DNA of 64,000 nt from Mallotus nudiflorus (GCA_947683625.1 CANTUR010000340.1:3260001-3324000), one strand, 5' to 3'; positions 23,093 to 35,428 are shown, counted from the first letter of the stretch. Translations and numbers: made by a program. Notes: a model not told the origin generated them from the letters alone.

Positions 23093-23220
23093 TTGTTTGC
23101 TTGACAAATTGCAGCAAAGTAATAGAATAACATAATTTTGAAGGAAAGAATCAGGATACCTAATTGTATCCTAATTGACAAAATGATGCTTAAATTGATG
23201 TGCAATTTTAAGCGAATGTA

Positions 23221-23790
23221 ATGTTTAACAAGTTTTACTATATTCCCTGTGGAACTTCTAATGAACTTTATACAAATGAATTTTGCTATATTCTGTGAGG
23301 GACATTTAGCAAATTTACAAATATGAAGAAATGTTATAGTTCTTGCAGAACATCTAAAAATAATACCATAATTACTATGTAGTGTATGGCAAATTGCACT
23401 ATATTCCCTTTAGGACGTGTAGTGATAATGAAATTTTGTTATACGCCCTATGGGATGTCTAACGATGTACATTATATTCCCTATGGGACGTCTAGTGAAA
23501 ATGAGTTTCGTTATATTCCCTATAGGATGTCTAAATATGCATGCAATGAAGCTTGTTATATTCCCTGTGGGGACATTTAGTGAAAATGGGTTTCATTATA
23601 TTCCATGGAACATCTAAGGATGATTTTTCAAAAAAATGTTGTAACCATAGTGTAGCTACTAGTGAAGTGCAACTTTCAAATATGCTATAGATCTCATAGA
23701 GCGTCTAGCAAATTATGAATTCGGCAACTTATGTTATAGCTACTATGCAACACATAACATAGTGATGGTTATGACTATTATGCAATACAT
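23221..23790. repeat. Tandem-like array with ttatattccctrtgggacgtct units in the Tat 3' region
   Basis: At least eight spaced copies of a phrase like TATTCCCTATGGGACGTCTA, separated by variable spacers often reading gaaaatgagttt, between 23240 and 23620. They are followed by a weaker series built on ttatagctactatgcaacaca (23640-23840). The open frame at 23386-23580 is simply this repeat read through. Confidence 0.8.
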
Positions 23791-24995
23791 AACATAATGA
23801 TTTGAAATTTTTATTATAGCTAGTTTGCAGCATATGAGTTTAAAATCCTTTGATTTAAGGTTATGCATGTAAAATGCAAAATTGAATTCTATAATTTTGT
23901 TATGTATTTTGTACTTGACAAAGATTTCAAAATTACAAACTCATTATGCACATTAATAATTTTGTGAATTATTAATATGATGAATATATGTCATGATTTA
24001 ACAAAATGAATTCCTAATCAAAATGCAAGTATGGAGCAAATTGCAACAAAAGAACTAGTATACCAAAGTAGACATTTTCCACTTTATAAATTCCTTCACT
24101 TATTGCATGTCGCCTTCATTTCTTACTATTTCTTCAGTTTCTTTCCTTTTCCATTTTTCCTTTGCATTGATTCATTTTATTTTGATTTCTTAATCATCTA
24201 ATGTCTGATTTATGATCTGTTAAATCCTATGACTGACCCATGATAGAGACTACATAAGGGAGTTGGAATCCCAGAAATCCCAGTCATTTAGCCCCTTTGT
24301 TTTCCTCAGAATGATCTTAGACTTTAAGAGGGCTCAACCATCCTTCCATTGATTAATTTACACCTCCACAAGTGTAGAGATGTGGTTAATGAGGTAACAT
24401 TTCATCTTTTTAGTTTATTTCTATAAAATATTACTTACATAGTTAGTGATCAGAATCAATTTTAGAATATAGATTAGCATGCAATTAATTCATATTATAA
24501 TAAAAATGAAAAAAATGCATGAGAACTCGAAATTGGACCCTGAAACATAAAATTTTAGCCTCAAGTATATTGTATAACTGATCAAACATGTAAAATTCAG
24601 TGCTAGAAGGCCATATATGGGTCTGTAGAGCAAAAATCTATCGACATCAAGCTAATGTCTATCGACATTTGGCAGATGTTGGTCGACATTTGCTTGATGC
24701 TGATCCCAGCTCTCCACATTATTTGATTTTTTAATTTTTTTAGCTAGGAAGTCAATTAATTAATTAATCTTATTTTATTTGTCTATTTGGTTTATTTTTT
24801 GAATCCTTGAATTCTATCTGGTGAGCGATGAAATTCACAGGCTACTTTCATATAGCTCAAGAATTGTTTCATGAGCTATCAAATAACGTGGCACAGTTGA
24901 TATAGGTTTTTGAGTTTTGACATTTCATTGTTGTGCTTCCATTAAGTCAAGGCAAGTCTGATCACTATTCTTTATTTTCTCTAATTGAGTGGTGA
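23791..24995. other. Non-coding part of the Tat 3' region
   Basis: AT-rich DNA without a supported gene. It includes a short string of the atgtcgacattt phrase (24640-24700). The last part (24820-24995) would be upstream DNA of the antisense gene that starts at 24996. A recognisable core promoter was not found. Confidence 0.5.
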
Positions 24996-26856
24996 ATGGA
25001 TACTACCCACACTTTCCACACCCATGTAGGCAAGCTGACTGTTTCTCCTATGAGCTTTTCTGCCATTACTAGGATTGCCTTTGGGGGTAGTCATGTTCCT
25101 TTCGACATCAGCTATTGCAGTCTGCTTGAGGATGCATGGAGTCGATATGTGCATGGTTTAATCAAGTTTGTTCCATTATCTTTAGTTGAGGGATTCAAAC
25201 TTCTTCCTGCTACTACTCTGCATCAGATTGCTCAGAAGGTGAGGTGCTTTCTCCTGATCCTACTAGGCATAACCCTTTTATGCGAGACTAGTCATGAGGC
25301 CAGGATTGCTCTACTTGGCCCTCTTTGTGACTTAGGTCAGGTTGCTACCCTTGATTGGGGATCTACCACATTAGCCTACCTTTACTATACACTGGATACT
25401 ATCTACAGAGGTGTTATTATAATGTGCGTCTTTTGGCATGTCTTGCATGTACGTCATCTTTTCTCTATTTGTCACTGTCCTTGTTTTCTGTATGACTTGC
25501 TCATTTATTTTTAGTTTCCTTTCAAATATGGAGTATAGAGATTGGGTTGATTAGGGGCTTTGATGCTATCAATTCTGATAGGAGTCTCCCTTTGATGCAA
25601 CCTCCTCTTTAGCTAGCATCGGGAACACTCTTCAAACTTATCATGATCAATTGAATACCATCGAGTGGTCCCTAGTAAAAAAGAAAATTCATTAGCATTT
25701 TATCATTTTTTTAAAATAAAATTTAATTAAAATGATTTTACAGATTAATTCTGATTGGTTGGTAGGAGCAGATAATGTCCAGAGATATAACTTTATGGCT
25801 GATGCAGTATGACTTGAGTCTATGAGGGTTTTACTCCCTGGATATGGCTGTTAGATGCAGTATTTGGGAGAGCGAGTGTATTGCTGGTCTTCCAAGCCTT
25901 CTCAATGTCGTATTCCATTAGATGTCCCTTCTTCTATGTTACATAGTTCTCATCTGACAGGTTTAGGGATAACAGAGGAGATACAGGGATATGCTGCCTC
26001 AAATTTTCTTGAGCAATCCCAATATTATTAGCAGTTCATTCATGAAGGCCTCTTAGAGCATATTCCCATTGACAATGTTGGGATAATTTCTTGTTGTCTT
26101 AGGTTCTTCCTTTGGAACCTATGAATCACTTATTCTTTTTTTTTAGTTTACGGAGATTCACTCTCCTGTTGATAAGGTAATGGAGGAAGAGACTAAGATT
26201 GCTCAGGAGGTTGAGGCTACTCTTAATATGGAGAGGTCTGAGCCCAAACCTAGCCCTACACATTATACTCAGCATGTTGGGACTAATTGCAATGGTGCTT
26301 TGGTAGGTGTTACTATTGGTGATATCTCTCTCCTAGATAGGTCCATGTTTTATTGGGCTCCTACTGTTCAGACTCCAGTTGAGTAGCGGATGCATTTTAG
26401 TGATGCTCAGCTTCCTATCTTTTCTCGAGGAGATGCTTCTTATTTGAGTCTTTTTTACTTATTCCTTACATGATCTATACACTTGGCACTAATGTCAGTA
26501 CAATTTACATAATAGGTTCCTCAGACACAGGTGGAGTATCTGTATGGCCTCGCCTCTTCTTAGAGGTTATTTACTACGCATGTCATAAATAGTTAGAGGG
26601 TAAGTATATACATTGAAAATGCAAGTGTATGCATGTTATGTATGAAATGCATATGACATGTTATTTCCTATATGTACAGAGCTATTTTAGCAATTTGGAA
26701 TGGGAGAACGTGATGCTTTGGCAACAACTTATAGGTTTGAGCATCGACCCTCATAATGTTGGGACTTCATCCGTCAGTCCTCCAGATACTTTTCATCATG
26801 ATGATTCTACCAAAGGATGGAGCCCATGGCTTGATTCCAGAGCTCAGGATGGTTGA
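24996..26856 (+). pseudogene. Antisense multi-exon gene for a plant mobile domain (PMD) protein inside the Tat element
   Basis: It runs opposite to the retroelement's own genes. Exon 1 (24996-25410) is open from its ATG and gives a peptide with VRCFLLILLGITLLC, ending DLGQVATLDWGSTTLAYLYY. The R.YLL.LLG..LF and WGS.ALA.LY blocks are the core of the PMD (MAIN-like, aminotransferase-like) family. The donor at 25411 and acceptor TTTAG at 25514 keep the frame into exon 2 (25515-25672: FQIWSIE, then MQPPL and a stop). Later exons probably start at 25744, 26147 and 26680, each after a pyrimidine tract ending AG; the last ends at a TGA at 26854-26856. Stops in exons 2 and 3 indicate a decayed copy. 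PMD proteins in plants act in silencing and genome stability; what the retroelement-borne versions do is not settled. Exon borders are my inference. Confidence 0.72.
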
Positions 26857-26989
26857 TTTGGACTGTTTTAGTTTTTGACTTCTATTTGTATTAGACTATG
26901 TTTATCGTACTATTGTGCTTTGAATCCTGTACTATTTATATGCATTATGTTAAACTGATCTCAGACTTGGATAGATGGACTTTAGTAGA

Positions 26990-27725
26990 GTAAAGGGTTT
27001 TTTTTTACCTAAGTTGCTCTTTTATGTTTTTAACTTAGCAACCTTGCCCTAACTTTTACCTAAGCTGCCCTTTCGAGTTTTCAACTTAGCAGGCTTGCCT
27101 TAATTGTTGCCTAAGCCACCCTTTTGGGTTTCAAACTTAGTAGGCTTTTATTTTAATTTGTTCATTTCTTGCATAGATCTGGCTATAGGGGGAGTTGAGC
27201 TTATTTGTTGTTTCTAATAATTAAGCTACAAAGCCACCAGGATTTCAAGCTTTGCATGATGAGTCACAAGAGAAGAAACACATACATCACTAGGAAATGG
27301 TCTCATATAGCTAATTTTAAGCTTTAATATTCTATACTCCTTCCTAGTACCTATGCATTATAAATAAGATAGAACATGCAATGCTAAAACAAAAATTCAA
27401 TTTCAAGAGGATTCATTAATTAGGGCTAAAATGAGTACATTTATTACATCACATAATATAATTCATTTTATCAGTTGGTCCTTTTGAATTTTCTAGATGA
27501 ATATTTTTCTCTCATTTATTTGCCCTAATTTTTGTCTAACTAGCCCTTTGCAGGTTTTCTAGCCAATTGGACCATCTCATTTTATTTTTATTCCCTAATT
27601 TTTGCTTGCCAACCCTTTACAGGTTTTCTAAATAGTGGGAATGTCTTAACTTTTGCCTGACTAGCCTTTTTAGGTTTTCTAATTAGCAGACTTTATTTTC
27701 TTTTTACTAATTTTATTTTATTCTT
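26990..27725. repeat. Tandem repeats between the antisense PMD gene and pol
   Basis: There are two repeat groups. 27005-27145 has three copies of about 55-60 bp with the phrase ttgcctaagc(t/c)(g/a)ccctttt...acttagcaggctt. 27520-27700 has three copies of about 65 bp with ctaatttttgyctaactagcccttt..aggttttct. A 350-bp stretch between them (27150-27520) is non-repetitive and has no gene. Confidence 0.75.
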
Positions 27726-28860
27726 ATAGGTAGTATCTCTTGAGGTGATCCAGGTTAACAGGCTCCATGAATTCATTCCCTTCCAGATCTAATATCTTCG
27801 TAGCTCTTTTAGGAAGAATTGATTTGACTAAATATGGTCCTTCCTAATTTGGTATGAACTTTCCTCTTGGATCAAACACCACTGCCCTAGATTGTTTTAA
27901 TACCATGTCCCCAACTTTTATCTTTCCAAGCTTAACTTTCTTGTTGAATGATCTTTCTATCCTCCTCTGATATGTCTAAGTTTGAAAAAAAGCATTCATC
28001 CTCTTCTCATCCAGGGATGCAAGTTGATTATATCTCTTTTATGCCCATTCACACTTGGGTGTTCTAGCTTCCATAACTACTCTTAAGTATTTGATCTCTA
28101 TTTCTATTAGCAATACTACTTCACAACCATATACTAAAGAGAATGGAGTTTAACTTGTGGTTGTTCTAGTTATAGTCTTATATCCCCATAAAGCGAAAGG
28201 AAGACACTCAGACCAATCTTTATAAGTCTTGACCATTTTAGAGAGGATTTTCTTAACATTTTTATTAGCTGCTTCTACTGCTCCATTAGCCTAAAGACTA
28301 TACAGTGAAGACTTATGATGCTCAATCCTATACTTTCGCAATAATTTCATTATTTCAGCCTGAAACTAGACACCATTATCCGTCACAATGTGATGTGGAA
28401 CCCCATACCTGTAAACAAGACTTTTCTTAATGAACTGCGCCATATGTTTTTCTTTCATAACATTAAAGGATTCAGCCTCTACCCATCTAGAGAAGTAATC
28501 TATTGCCACGACTATGTACTTATGCCCATTCAACGTTGTTAGCTTTATTTCTCCTATAATGTCAATTCCCCAAGCTATAAAGGGCCAAGATGATGATAAA
28601 ATATTTAGCATTACAGGAGGAAGATGGTTAAGATTTCCATAGATCTGGCACAGATGACCCTGCCTCATTATTCTGATATAATCCTTTTCTATACTCATCC
28701 AATAATACCCTTGCCTGAGTATCTTCTTAGCTAGGATTATCCCATTCATGTGAGAACCACAAGCTCATGCATGAATCTCTTTCATCACTTCTTCAGCTTC
28801 ATCTTTCTTAAGACATATAAGCTGCATTCCATTCAACATTCCCTTGTACAAAACTCCATC
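27726..28860 (-). pseudogene. Tat integrase, degenerate
   Basis: The minus-strand frame is best seen at 28366-28749. The zinc-finger part has GSHMNG...ILRQGYYW and CQIYG, but the first Cys of the finger's CXXC pair is replaced (GHLCQIYG). The core has WGIDIIGE (first Asp) and HHIVTDNGV (second Asp). After a stop the third block appears as an NGAVEAANK-like motif near 28270-28300, so the DDE triad residues are all recognisable. The C-terminal part runs through GDMVLKQ near 27870-27890 to NLDHLKRYYL at 27728-27760, the typical end of Tat polyproteins. Confidence 0.82.
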
Positions 28861-28952
28861 ATCACTTGCATAGTTATATGTAAGGACACAAAGAGCATAT
28901 CTCTCTTTTGAAATTGCCTCATCCAAACATGTTCCTTCTTTGATGAATCTCT

Positions 28953-29050
28953 AAATATCGTAAAACCATGGCTTCTCTTCAAGCCCTATTTGAACACCTA
29001 TAAATATCGTAAAACCATGGCTTCTTTTTAAGCCCTATTTGAACACCTAT
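28953..29050. repeat. 49-bp tandem duplication in the Tat pol gene
   Basis: The unit starting AAATATCGTAAAACCATGGC occurs at 28953 and again at 29002, with two C/T differences. It lies between the RNase H and integrase regions. Confidence 0.88.
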
Positions 29051-29053
29051 AAT

Positions 29054-29640
29054 CTACTCTCTTCCATAACATGGAGCTCTTGATTTCATAATTACCAAAG
29101 GCTTCATAGTTGATCCTATCACACTATCCCACATTGAAGAGAGTGTTGCCAATGCATCTGCCATTTGATTGTCATTTCTTGACAAATGGATAAAGAGACA
29201 TTTATTGAAGTTCTTTATTAAAGCTTTCAAATAGCATATATATGGTTTCAACTTTTTGTCTTTCACTTCCCATTCCTCATTAGCTTGGCTAACTACTAAC
29301 ATTAAATCCCCATAAACTAACAATTCCTTTGCCCCAGCAGCTAGAGCTACTTAAATTTTGTAGATGCATGCCGCAAACTTAGCCATATTATTTATTACCT
29401 TGAAGTCTAATTTCTTGGCCATTGGTATAGTCTCTCCTTCTGGCATAACAAGAACAACTCCTAATTAAGCTCGTTTGTTGTTTATAGCCCCATCAAAGTA
29501 AAGCTTCCACTCCCGATGCTCTATGACTACCAAGTTCTCATCTGGAAACTTTAAATTCCACTATTCATCACCCTCTATTACATTCTGAGCTAGGAATTCT
29601 GCTACTACCCTCCCTTTAATGACCTTCATGGTAATGTATT
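29054..29640 (-). pseudogene. Tat RNase H, degenerate
   Basis: From right to left: WKLYFDGAINNKRA (near 29470-29520), GVVLVMPEGETIP, and after stops an open part at 29054-29323 with LLVYGDLMLVVSQANEEWEV and HLSRNDNQMADALATLSS. YFDGA, VYGD and R..N..AD..A are the metal-binding blocks of the RNase H carried by Tat elements. Two or more stops break the frame. Confidence 0.8.
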
Positions 29641-30905
29641 CTATATTAATTCAGTCATGATTTTAGCCATCGAGACATTCTTTTAGTCAAAGTGGGTGCT
29701 TGGAATAGGTAGCTTTAAGGATCTATCTTTGAAATAGCTTGAACCCTATAGGACTGAAAGTAGTGCCTTAATTTTCTTATTGTCCAGATCATGATTAAAA
29801 ATGTCTTCTCTACCAAGTCGTACTTGTCCTTATATGGTAGGAATTTCTTATTGAGATAATACATTGCATGCTCTATCCCTTATGGTCCTTCTTGCACTAG
29901 CATTGCCCCTATTTCATTCTCCTCTAAGGCCAAGTACAGGATCAATAAGTTCCCTTGCCTTGGTGGCTTTAGTACGGGCGAATTGGCAAGATATTCTTTA
30001 ATCGTTTCAAAGGCCTTCTGACAATCATCGTTCCACTTTATAAGTTAGTCTTTCCTCAGGAGTTTAAAGATAGGGTCACAAATATTAGTATGCTTTGCAA
30101 TAAATCTACTAATATATTGTAACCTACCAATGAATCCTCTCACTTCTTTTTCTATCTTTAGTGGTGGAATTTCTTGAATAGCTTTCACTTTATCTGGATC
30201 TACTTCAATTCCTATACTACTAACTATATGCCCTAGTAGTTTTCCTGAAGTGACCCCAAAAATGCATTTCTTTAGGTTGAGCCTTATATTGTACTTCTTA
30301 ATTCAAGCCAAGAACTTATCCAGAGCTCCAGAGTGTCCCTCTCTTATTTCTGACTTGACCATCATATCATCCACATACACCTCCTTATGCATCATGTCAT
30401 GGAAAAGAGCAGTGGTTGCCCTTTGATATGTTGCACCTGCATTCTTTAACTTGAAAGGCATAACCTTATAGAAATATTTCCCTCATTTCATGATGAAAGC
30501 TATCTTGATCTTATCCATAACTGCCATCACTATTTGATTATACCCCGAGAACCCATCCATGAAGGAATACGTTGCACTAAATGTTGTGCTGTCTACTATT
30601 ACAACAATGTGTGGTAAAGGAAAATCTTATTTTGGGCATGCTTTGTTTAGATCCTTGAAATCTACACACATATGCCCCTTACCATCTTTCTTGGGTACTA
30701 GTACTATATTTGCTAACCATTAAGGATAATCTACTACTTCTAGAAAGTTAGCCTGAATTTGTTTAGCAATTTCTTCTCTTATCTTTTTAGTCCATTCTAG
30801 TCTTAGCCTACATAATTTCTATTTAACTGGTTTTATTTCTGTATGAGTTGGAATGTGATGCTTTGCAATGTCCCTGTTTAAACCTAGTAAGTCTTTATAG
30901 GTCCA
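29641..30905 (-). pseudogene. Tat reverse transcriptase, degenerate
   Basis: Read right to left: FAWTYKDLLGL (30870-30900), ANIVLVPKKDGKGHMCVDFK (30640-30710), LNKACPK, FSGYNQIVMA (30530-30560), PFKLKNAGATYQR (30420-30460), and the catalytic block VYVDDMMVKSE (30355-30385) with both aspartates present. Then come LNLKKCIFGV and LLGHIVSSIGIEVDP (30200-30280), and FIGRLQYISRFI (30095-30130). At least five in-frame stops are seen. The order and wording fit the Tat/Ogre lineage. Confidence 0.85.
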
Positions 30906-30990
30906 AGCAAATACCACCTTTCTTTTTGTTAATATTCTCTCCCTTCAAGAGTTACCTCATGTGATATATAAATGTTCTTAGGATTATAAT

Positions 30991-31344
30991 TTAGGCCATG
31001 TTAAATGAATTGAACTGAATTGAATTACTGTCAAACATGCATGAACGATAAAAATTATAATGCATAGAACTATCAAAATGCACATCACACAAGTATGCAA
31101 AACCAACATTCATATCATTAACCAAGGAAAAAATAGAGTTTTTGTCCTCAAATAGACTAGACATTATTACATTAGTTTCCTCATAAAAAACATCAATAAA
31201 GCTATCATTAATGATAGTAGCTAAATCTTGGGGTGGCTCCTCTTTAGGTGGCAGACACAACAGCTCCTCGACAACAGCATCACCTATTCTTCCAACTACT
31301 TGCTTCATCACTTCTTCTTTGTTGCTCTTTGCTAAGTTTTTCAC
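30991..31344 (-). pseudogene. Linker between protease and reverse transcriptase of the Tat element
   Basis: An open minus-strand stretch of 117 codons (KEEVMKQVVGRIGDAVVEEL...), acidic and without a recognised domain. It lies in frame order between the protease and RT. In Ogre elements an intron lies in this area; I could not identify splice sites here. Confidence 0.5.
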
Positions 31345-31347
31345 AAT

Positions 31348-32322
31348 CTAATTCTTGAAAATCTCAAACCCAGGAACATTTTTTCCAGTGACATTAACAG
31401 ACTCCTTAGCACCCAAATAGTACTTGCCCTCTCCTAGCTTGATGAAATTCTCACTTATCGACCTAATTTTCTTTGAGAGCTTCCTTTGTTTGGCATTAAA
31501 CCTCTTCCTTGCTCTTTTTCTTTTTGGCTCTGTCTCGCCTATGTAACCCAAACCTATCATGTTGTCTTGGCTTTTGAACTTTAGGAGACTAGGTCTTCCT
31601 TGCTCATTCTTCCACAGCTCTTGCCCAAGTTGGTAATTCATACTCTTCATCATTTTTGCTACCCTCATATCCATCTCTACTCTGTCAAATATCCCAGCAA
31701 TTTGGAAACCATGGGATGCATACATTTGCTTCTGTTTGTCCAATATAGCTGCCACAATAGCATTAGTCCCAACTTTTATTGTCGTAACCTCTCTTTCATG
31801 AGGGAATTTTATCTTTTGGTGCACAGTTAAGGGTACCCCTCCCAAAGCATGGAACTATGGCCTTCACAACAACATGGCATAAGTAACTAGTATATCCAGC
31901 ATAATGAACTCAATATTTGATTCCATAGGTCCTATTTTAACCAGAGATTGGAATGTCCCCTCCACATTCCTAATACTATCATCATAAGCTCTAATTATGA
32001 GGTTTGAATCTATTAAGTCATTAACCTTCAAACCTAAATTAGGCAAGATTTTCAAGGGACATACATTAATAGTAGAACCATCATCAACCATAGTAAAATT
32101 GGTTCTCTTTCCCCTCACCTTAGCTAGGATAAACAATGTCTTATTATGGTTTCTTCCATCTAAAGGCAGGTCGTCATCTGAGAATATTATCAGCCGATGT
32201 TTCTTTTCTATCACCTTTGCCACCATAGCCTTAGGTGTGGCTATTATTTCAATGTTTATGTTTAATAGAGCTTTGACAAGAGCTCTTCTATGGCTACCTG
32301 AATGCATAAGTAATTCCCACAT
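31348..32322 (-). pseudogene. Tat protease, degenerate
   Basis: The frame at 31864-32322 has TNFTMVDDGSTINVCPLKIL. The expected active-site triad appears as D-D-G-S, so an aspartate is still at the active-site position. It continues through LPNLGLKVNDL and ends ILVTYAMLL. After a break at about 31850 the frame 31348-31845 resumes with GGVPLTVHQKIKF, the conserved block that follows the protease in Tat elements, then a lysine/arginine-rich part. Confidence 0.75.
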
Positions 32323-32349
32323 GTTGACATTTGCCTTAGCCTTCTTTAG

Positions 32350-33066
32350 TTATTTTAGAATCAGGTCTTCCTTTTCCCCTTCTTCTGTTTCTGCATTATA
32401 TATCTCTTCTCTTTCTATAACTCTCTCAATATTCTTCTCTTCTGCCTTGTAATTCCTCCCACTTCTAGTAACATGATTCACTTTGGGGTCATCGCTCCAC
32501 ACATCCAGACTAGTGGGACTCTCTTTATTAGAGTTATACCAGATGTCTATAACTCCGATGATTCTATCCCTCCTTCTGTCCTTCCATATTTCTACTATGC
32601 ATGTTTCCTTTCCCTCCATGCTAAGCTTTCCTAAATGTTCTTTTAATAATTCCTTAATTCCTTATTCAAGAGTTAGAGACTCTTTCTCTTCTTTCGCTGG
32701 CCCATCACCAAATTCATCACCCCATCCTGAGGGTACAATCCTCTCAAGAGGTATATCACTATAAGTAGGCTTTGAATAAAACACCCTATAATCAAATTTC
32801 CCTGAGGGCTACCCTAATAAATCCTCAACTCCTAGCTATTATAGGGTTTTGGATTCTTTCTCATCATTAAACTCATCACCCCATCTTAAGGGCGCAATTG
32901 ATTCAACTGGGATATCTACAGAAGGCAGTTTGGAATAGAATACATTATAGTTAAATTTCCTTAAAGTCTGCCCTAGCAAATCCTCAAGATTCTCCATAGA
33001 TGTAGGGTTTAAGTTTTCAAAAGGGTTTAGCACTTCTTCTTTGCTCACTCCTGAGTTAATCATCAT
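32350..33066 (-). pseudogene. Tat gag-protease linker with a 53-residue internal duplication
   Basis: Acidic minus-strand coding sequence. A block of about 159 bp occurs twice (32711-32869 and 32870 onward), giving two versions of the peptide core FYSK....DIP.E.I.P..WGDEF. Both copies are equally decayed, with C/T and A/G differences. Confidence 0.65.
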
Positions 33067-34480
33067 GGTGGCTGGTGGTGGGACATTTCAATTGTTAGGA
33101 AAAGGATTGTTTATAGTGTTTGGGTTAGAGTTGAATTTTTCAAGGTTTATGATTTTTTTGGAGTCTATTAGGTTTTAGATCTCATGTTTGAGGCGAATAC
33201 AAGTGTCTATGGAGTGGCCAGCTACTTAATGAAACTTACAGTAGCTATTGGGGTCGTAGCTTAGGACATTTGGGTTAGGCAGTTTGGAGAAGGTTAAGGG
33301 GTCAGAGTAATTCTTTATGGATCAACCATTCTAGGACCTTAAAGAGTGGTTGATTGAAGTTTGAGAATCTCTAGGGTTATTGAACTACACGCACCTCCAT
33401 AGCTCGATTGTACTACACTGTTATGTGCCCCCTGTTGGGTAGTTTTGGGTTCCAGTGCCTCTAGAGTTTCTTTTCTTATCATTCTCAATCTCTTCTACTT
33501 GCAGATCATCATCATATAGGTCTATAAAAGTTTAGGAGTTCATCATCTACAACCTCTCAACCAGATTAGGTGACATATTCCAAACTATCATCCTCACTTG
33601 ATCCTTCTTGGCTAGCTTATTCTTCATTAGCCCTGCTTTATTCATGAATTTGGTAAGGAAATCAGAGAAAGATTCATTGGGTTTTTGCTTTGTCAATTCT
33701 TGATCTCTGATGGACACTTCCAATCTAGTGTTATAATCATATTGTTTCAAAAAAGCAATACACAATTCTTTCTAATAAGCCTTAACAATACAAATAACCT
33801 AGTGATCACTTCTAATGGTGCTTTAGTAGTGTTCATGGTTGTTGTGTACTGGCTAAGATAAATCCTTGTGTACACTTTGTAGCTGTGGCATCTTGAACTT
33901 TTTAGGTAGCCTATATTATCTTCTATCTACAGCATGTCATCGAAGTCAAATGAATACCCTATGCCTTGTCCCTTAATCATCTCTTCCATCTTGGAAAATT
34001 TCTAAGTCAGTGCTTACATATGCTTGGACTCATAATCTTGGACCAGTTCAAGTGATTCTCTCTTTTCCTTCTCTATCATGTAGTTCTTAACATCCTCAAG
34101 TGTCACATTAGCAACATGTAAATTTCTAGCAACATGTTGCCCCTAAGTATTATTAGCAACAGGTGGAGCACCTATAGTAGGTGAGATAGCTGTAGGAGCA
34201 AGTGGTTGTTCAATAGTAGGTGGTTGTTCAATAGCATGTGGTTATTCAACAATAAGTGGTGGTATGACAACAGGTTGCATTAGTCTAGCTAGAGCTTGCC
34301 TCAGTTCATCTTAAATCATAGCCCTCATGTCGTCTATCAAGGCTCCCTTAATGTCTTCTAAGGTCCATATCTCTAGTTATTATTCCATTTCTATCTATTC
34401 AGTCTGAGTTGGTTCAGCTTTTAGATAAAGTGGGTTGATAGGACTCTTTTCTAGTTCTTGATGGATCTCTTGAGCTATTG
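33067..34480 (-). pseudogene. Tat gag, degenerate
   Basis: The best preserved part is 33547-33765: IAFLKQYDYNTRLEVS followed by KQKPNESFSDFLTKFMNKAG, the hallmark gag core of Tat/Ogre elements (F.KQY.YN, then PNE.F..F..R). Upstream, to about 34480, are proline-rich and coiled, charged stretches with several stops (for example repeated EQPPTIEQPL near 34210-34240). Confidence 0.75.
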
Positions 34481-35410
34481 ACTTAGGACTTATATATGTT
34501 CTGATTAATCTGCCACCTTTCCATCCCCAGATACAAGAAGACCCAGATGAATCTATGATGGCTACAAAACAAAGTGTTAGTATGATGTATGGAATGTATG
34601 CATGTATGCATAATGCACGTGTTTATGCAACAAGTAGCAAGTATCAATCAAGTGTACAACATACATCCTTCCAACCTTATTCCTCCCATACATGTGTTCA
34701 ATGGCGAGTCTCTTATCCTAGGATTTTTTGTTTTGGTCTTAATATCAATAGGGGAAATCAGGGATCGACATGCATGCTAGATATCTCTTAAAGTGGTAAA
34801 GCATAGAAATAGTATTTCTAGGTATAAAAGTCTAGCCTAATTTTTATTACCCTAAGGGGTTCAAAAGTATGGGCCAAGAATTTTATGGATAGAAATACCT
34901 CATGGCAATAAGCATAGAAATAACATTTATAAGTATAAAGGTCTAGCCCAATCTTTATTACCTCAAGAGGCTTTAAAAGTATGGGCCTAGACTTTTATAG
35001 ATAGAAATACCTCATGTTAAAAATCATATAAGAAATTTTTAGTAGATCCTAGGGGAAGTAACTAAGCCATTATATGTGGATAGGGTCTGGTAAAAGTCAA
35101 CGTTCCCTTAACAAGATGCCCTCCTTTAGGACTTGAGTTACATGCCAAGGTCAAAGGGGCTTGGCATCCTTTGAAAACTCGAGAGAAGATTGGGTTATAG
35201 ACTCTAGTCAGATGAGTCTGGTAATCTCTCTTGAACTAAGTTAATGCTAAAAGTGATGGTTAGCCAATTTACAACTCCATGAAGCTAGTGAAATCATGGA
35301 ATCATAAACCAATGCCATCATTTTAATAAGGACATGTTGAATGAATGCAAGAATAAAATAATAATTAATAAAATAACTCTAAAGAACACAAGTTTAATCA
35401 GTATCTCTTA
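34481..35410 (-). other. Leader of the Tat element with a tandem duplication
   Basis: Untranslated leader between primer site and gag. It contains two copies of a unit of about 115 bp (about 34798-34910 and 34911-35025) sharing CTAGCC(T/C)AATNTTTATTAC and ATAGAAATACCTCATG. The phrase ATGGCGAGTCTCTTATCCTA near 34702 has a close match in the leader of the second Tat element (about 61945), showing the two are related. Confidence 0.7.
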
Positions 35411-35428
35411 TCCCTATTGGAGTCGCCA
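35411..35428 (-). other. Primer-binding site, tRNA-Arg type (Tat element)
   Basis: On the minus strand ATGGCGACTCCAATAGGGAT follows the 5' LTR. The 3' end of plant tRNA-Arg would pair with TGGCGACTCCGCTGGGGAT; two positions differ. tRNA-Arg priming is typical of Tat/Ogre elements. Confidence 0.72.

Noticed and set aside
31997..32764. Plus-strand frames of 151 and 93 codons
   Set aside because: They are antisense shadows of the Tat protease and linker, with no domain of their own, unlike the PMD frame at 24996.
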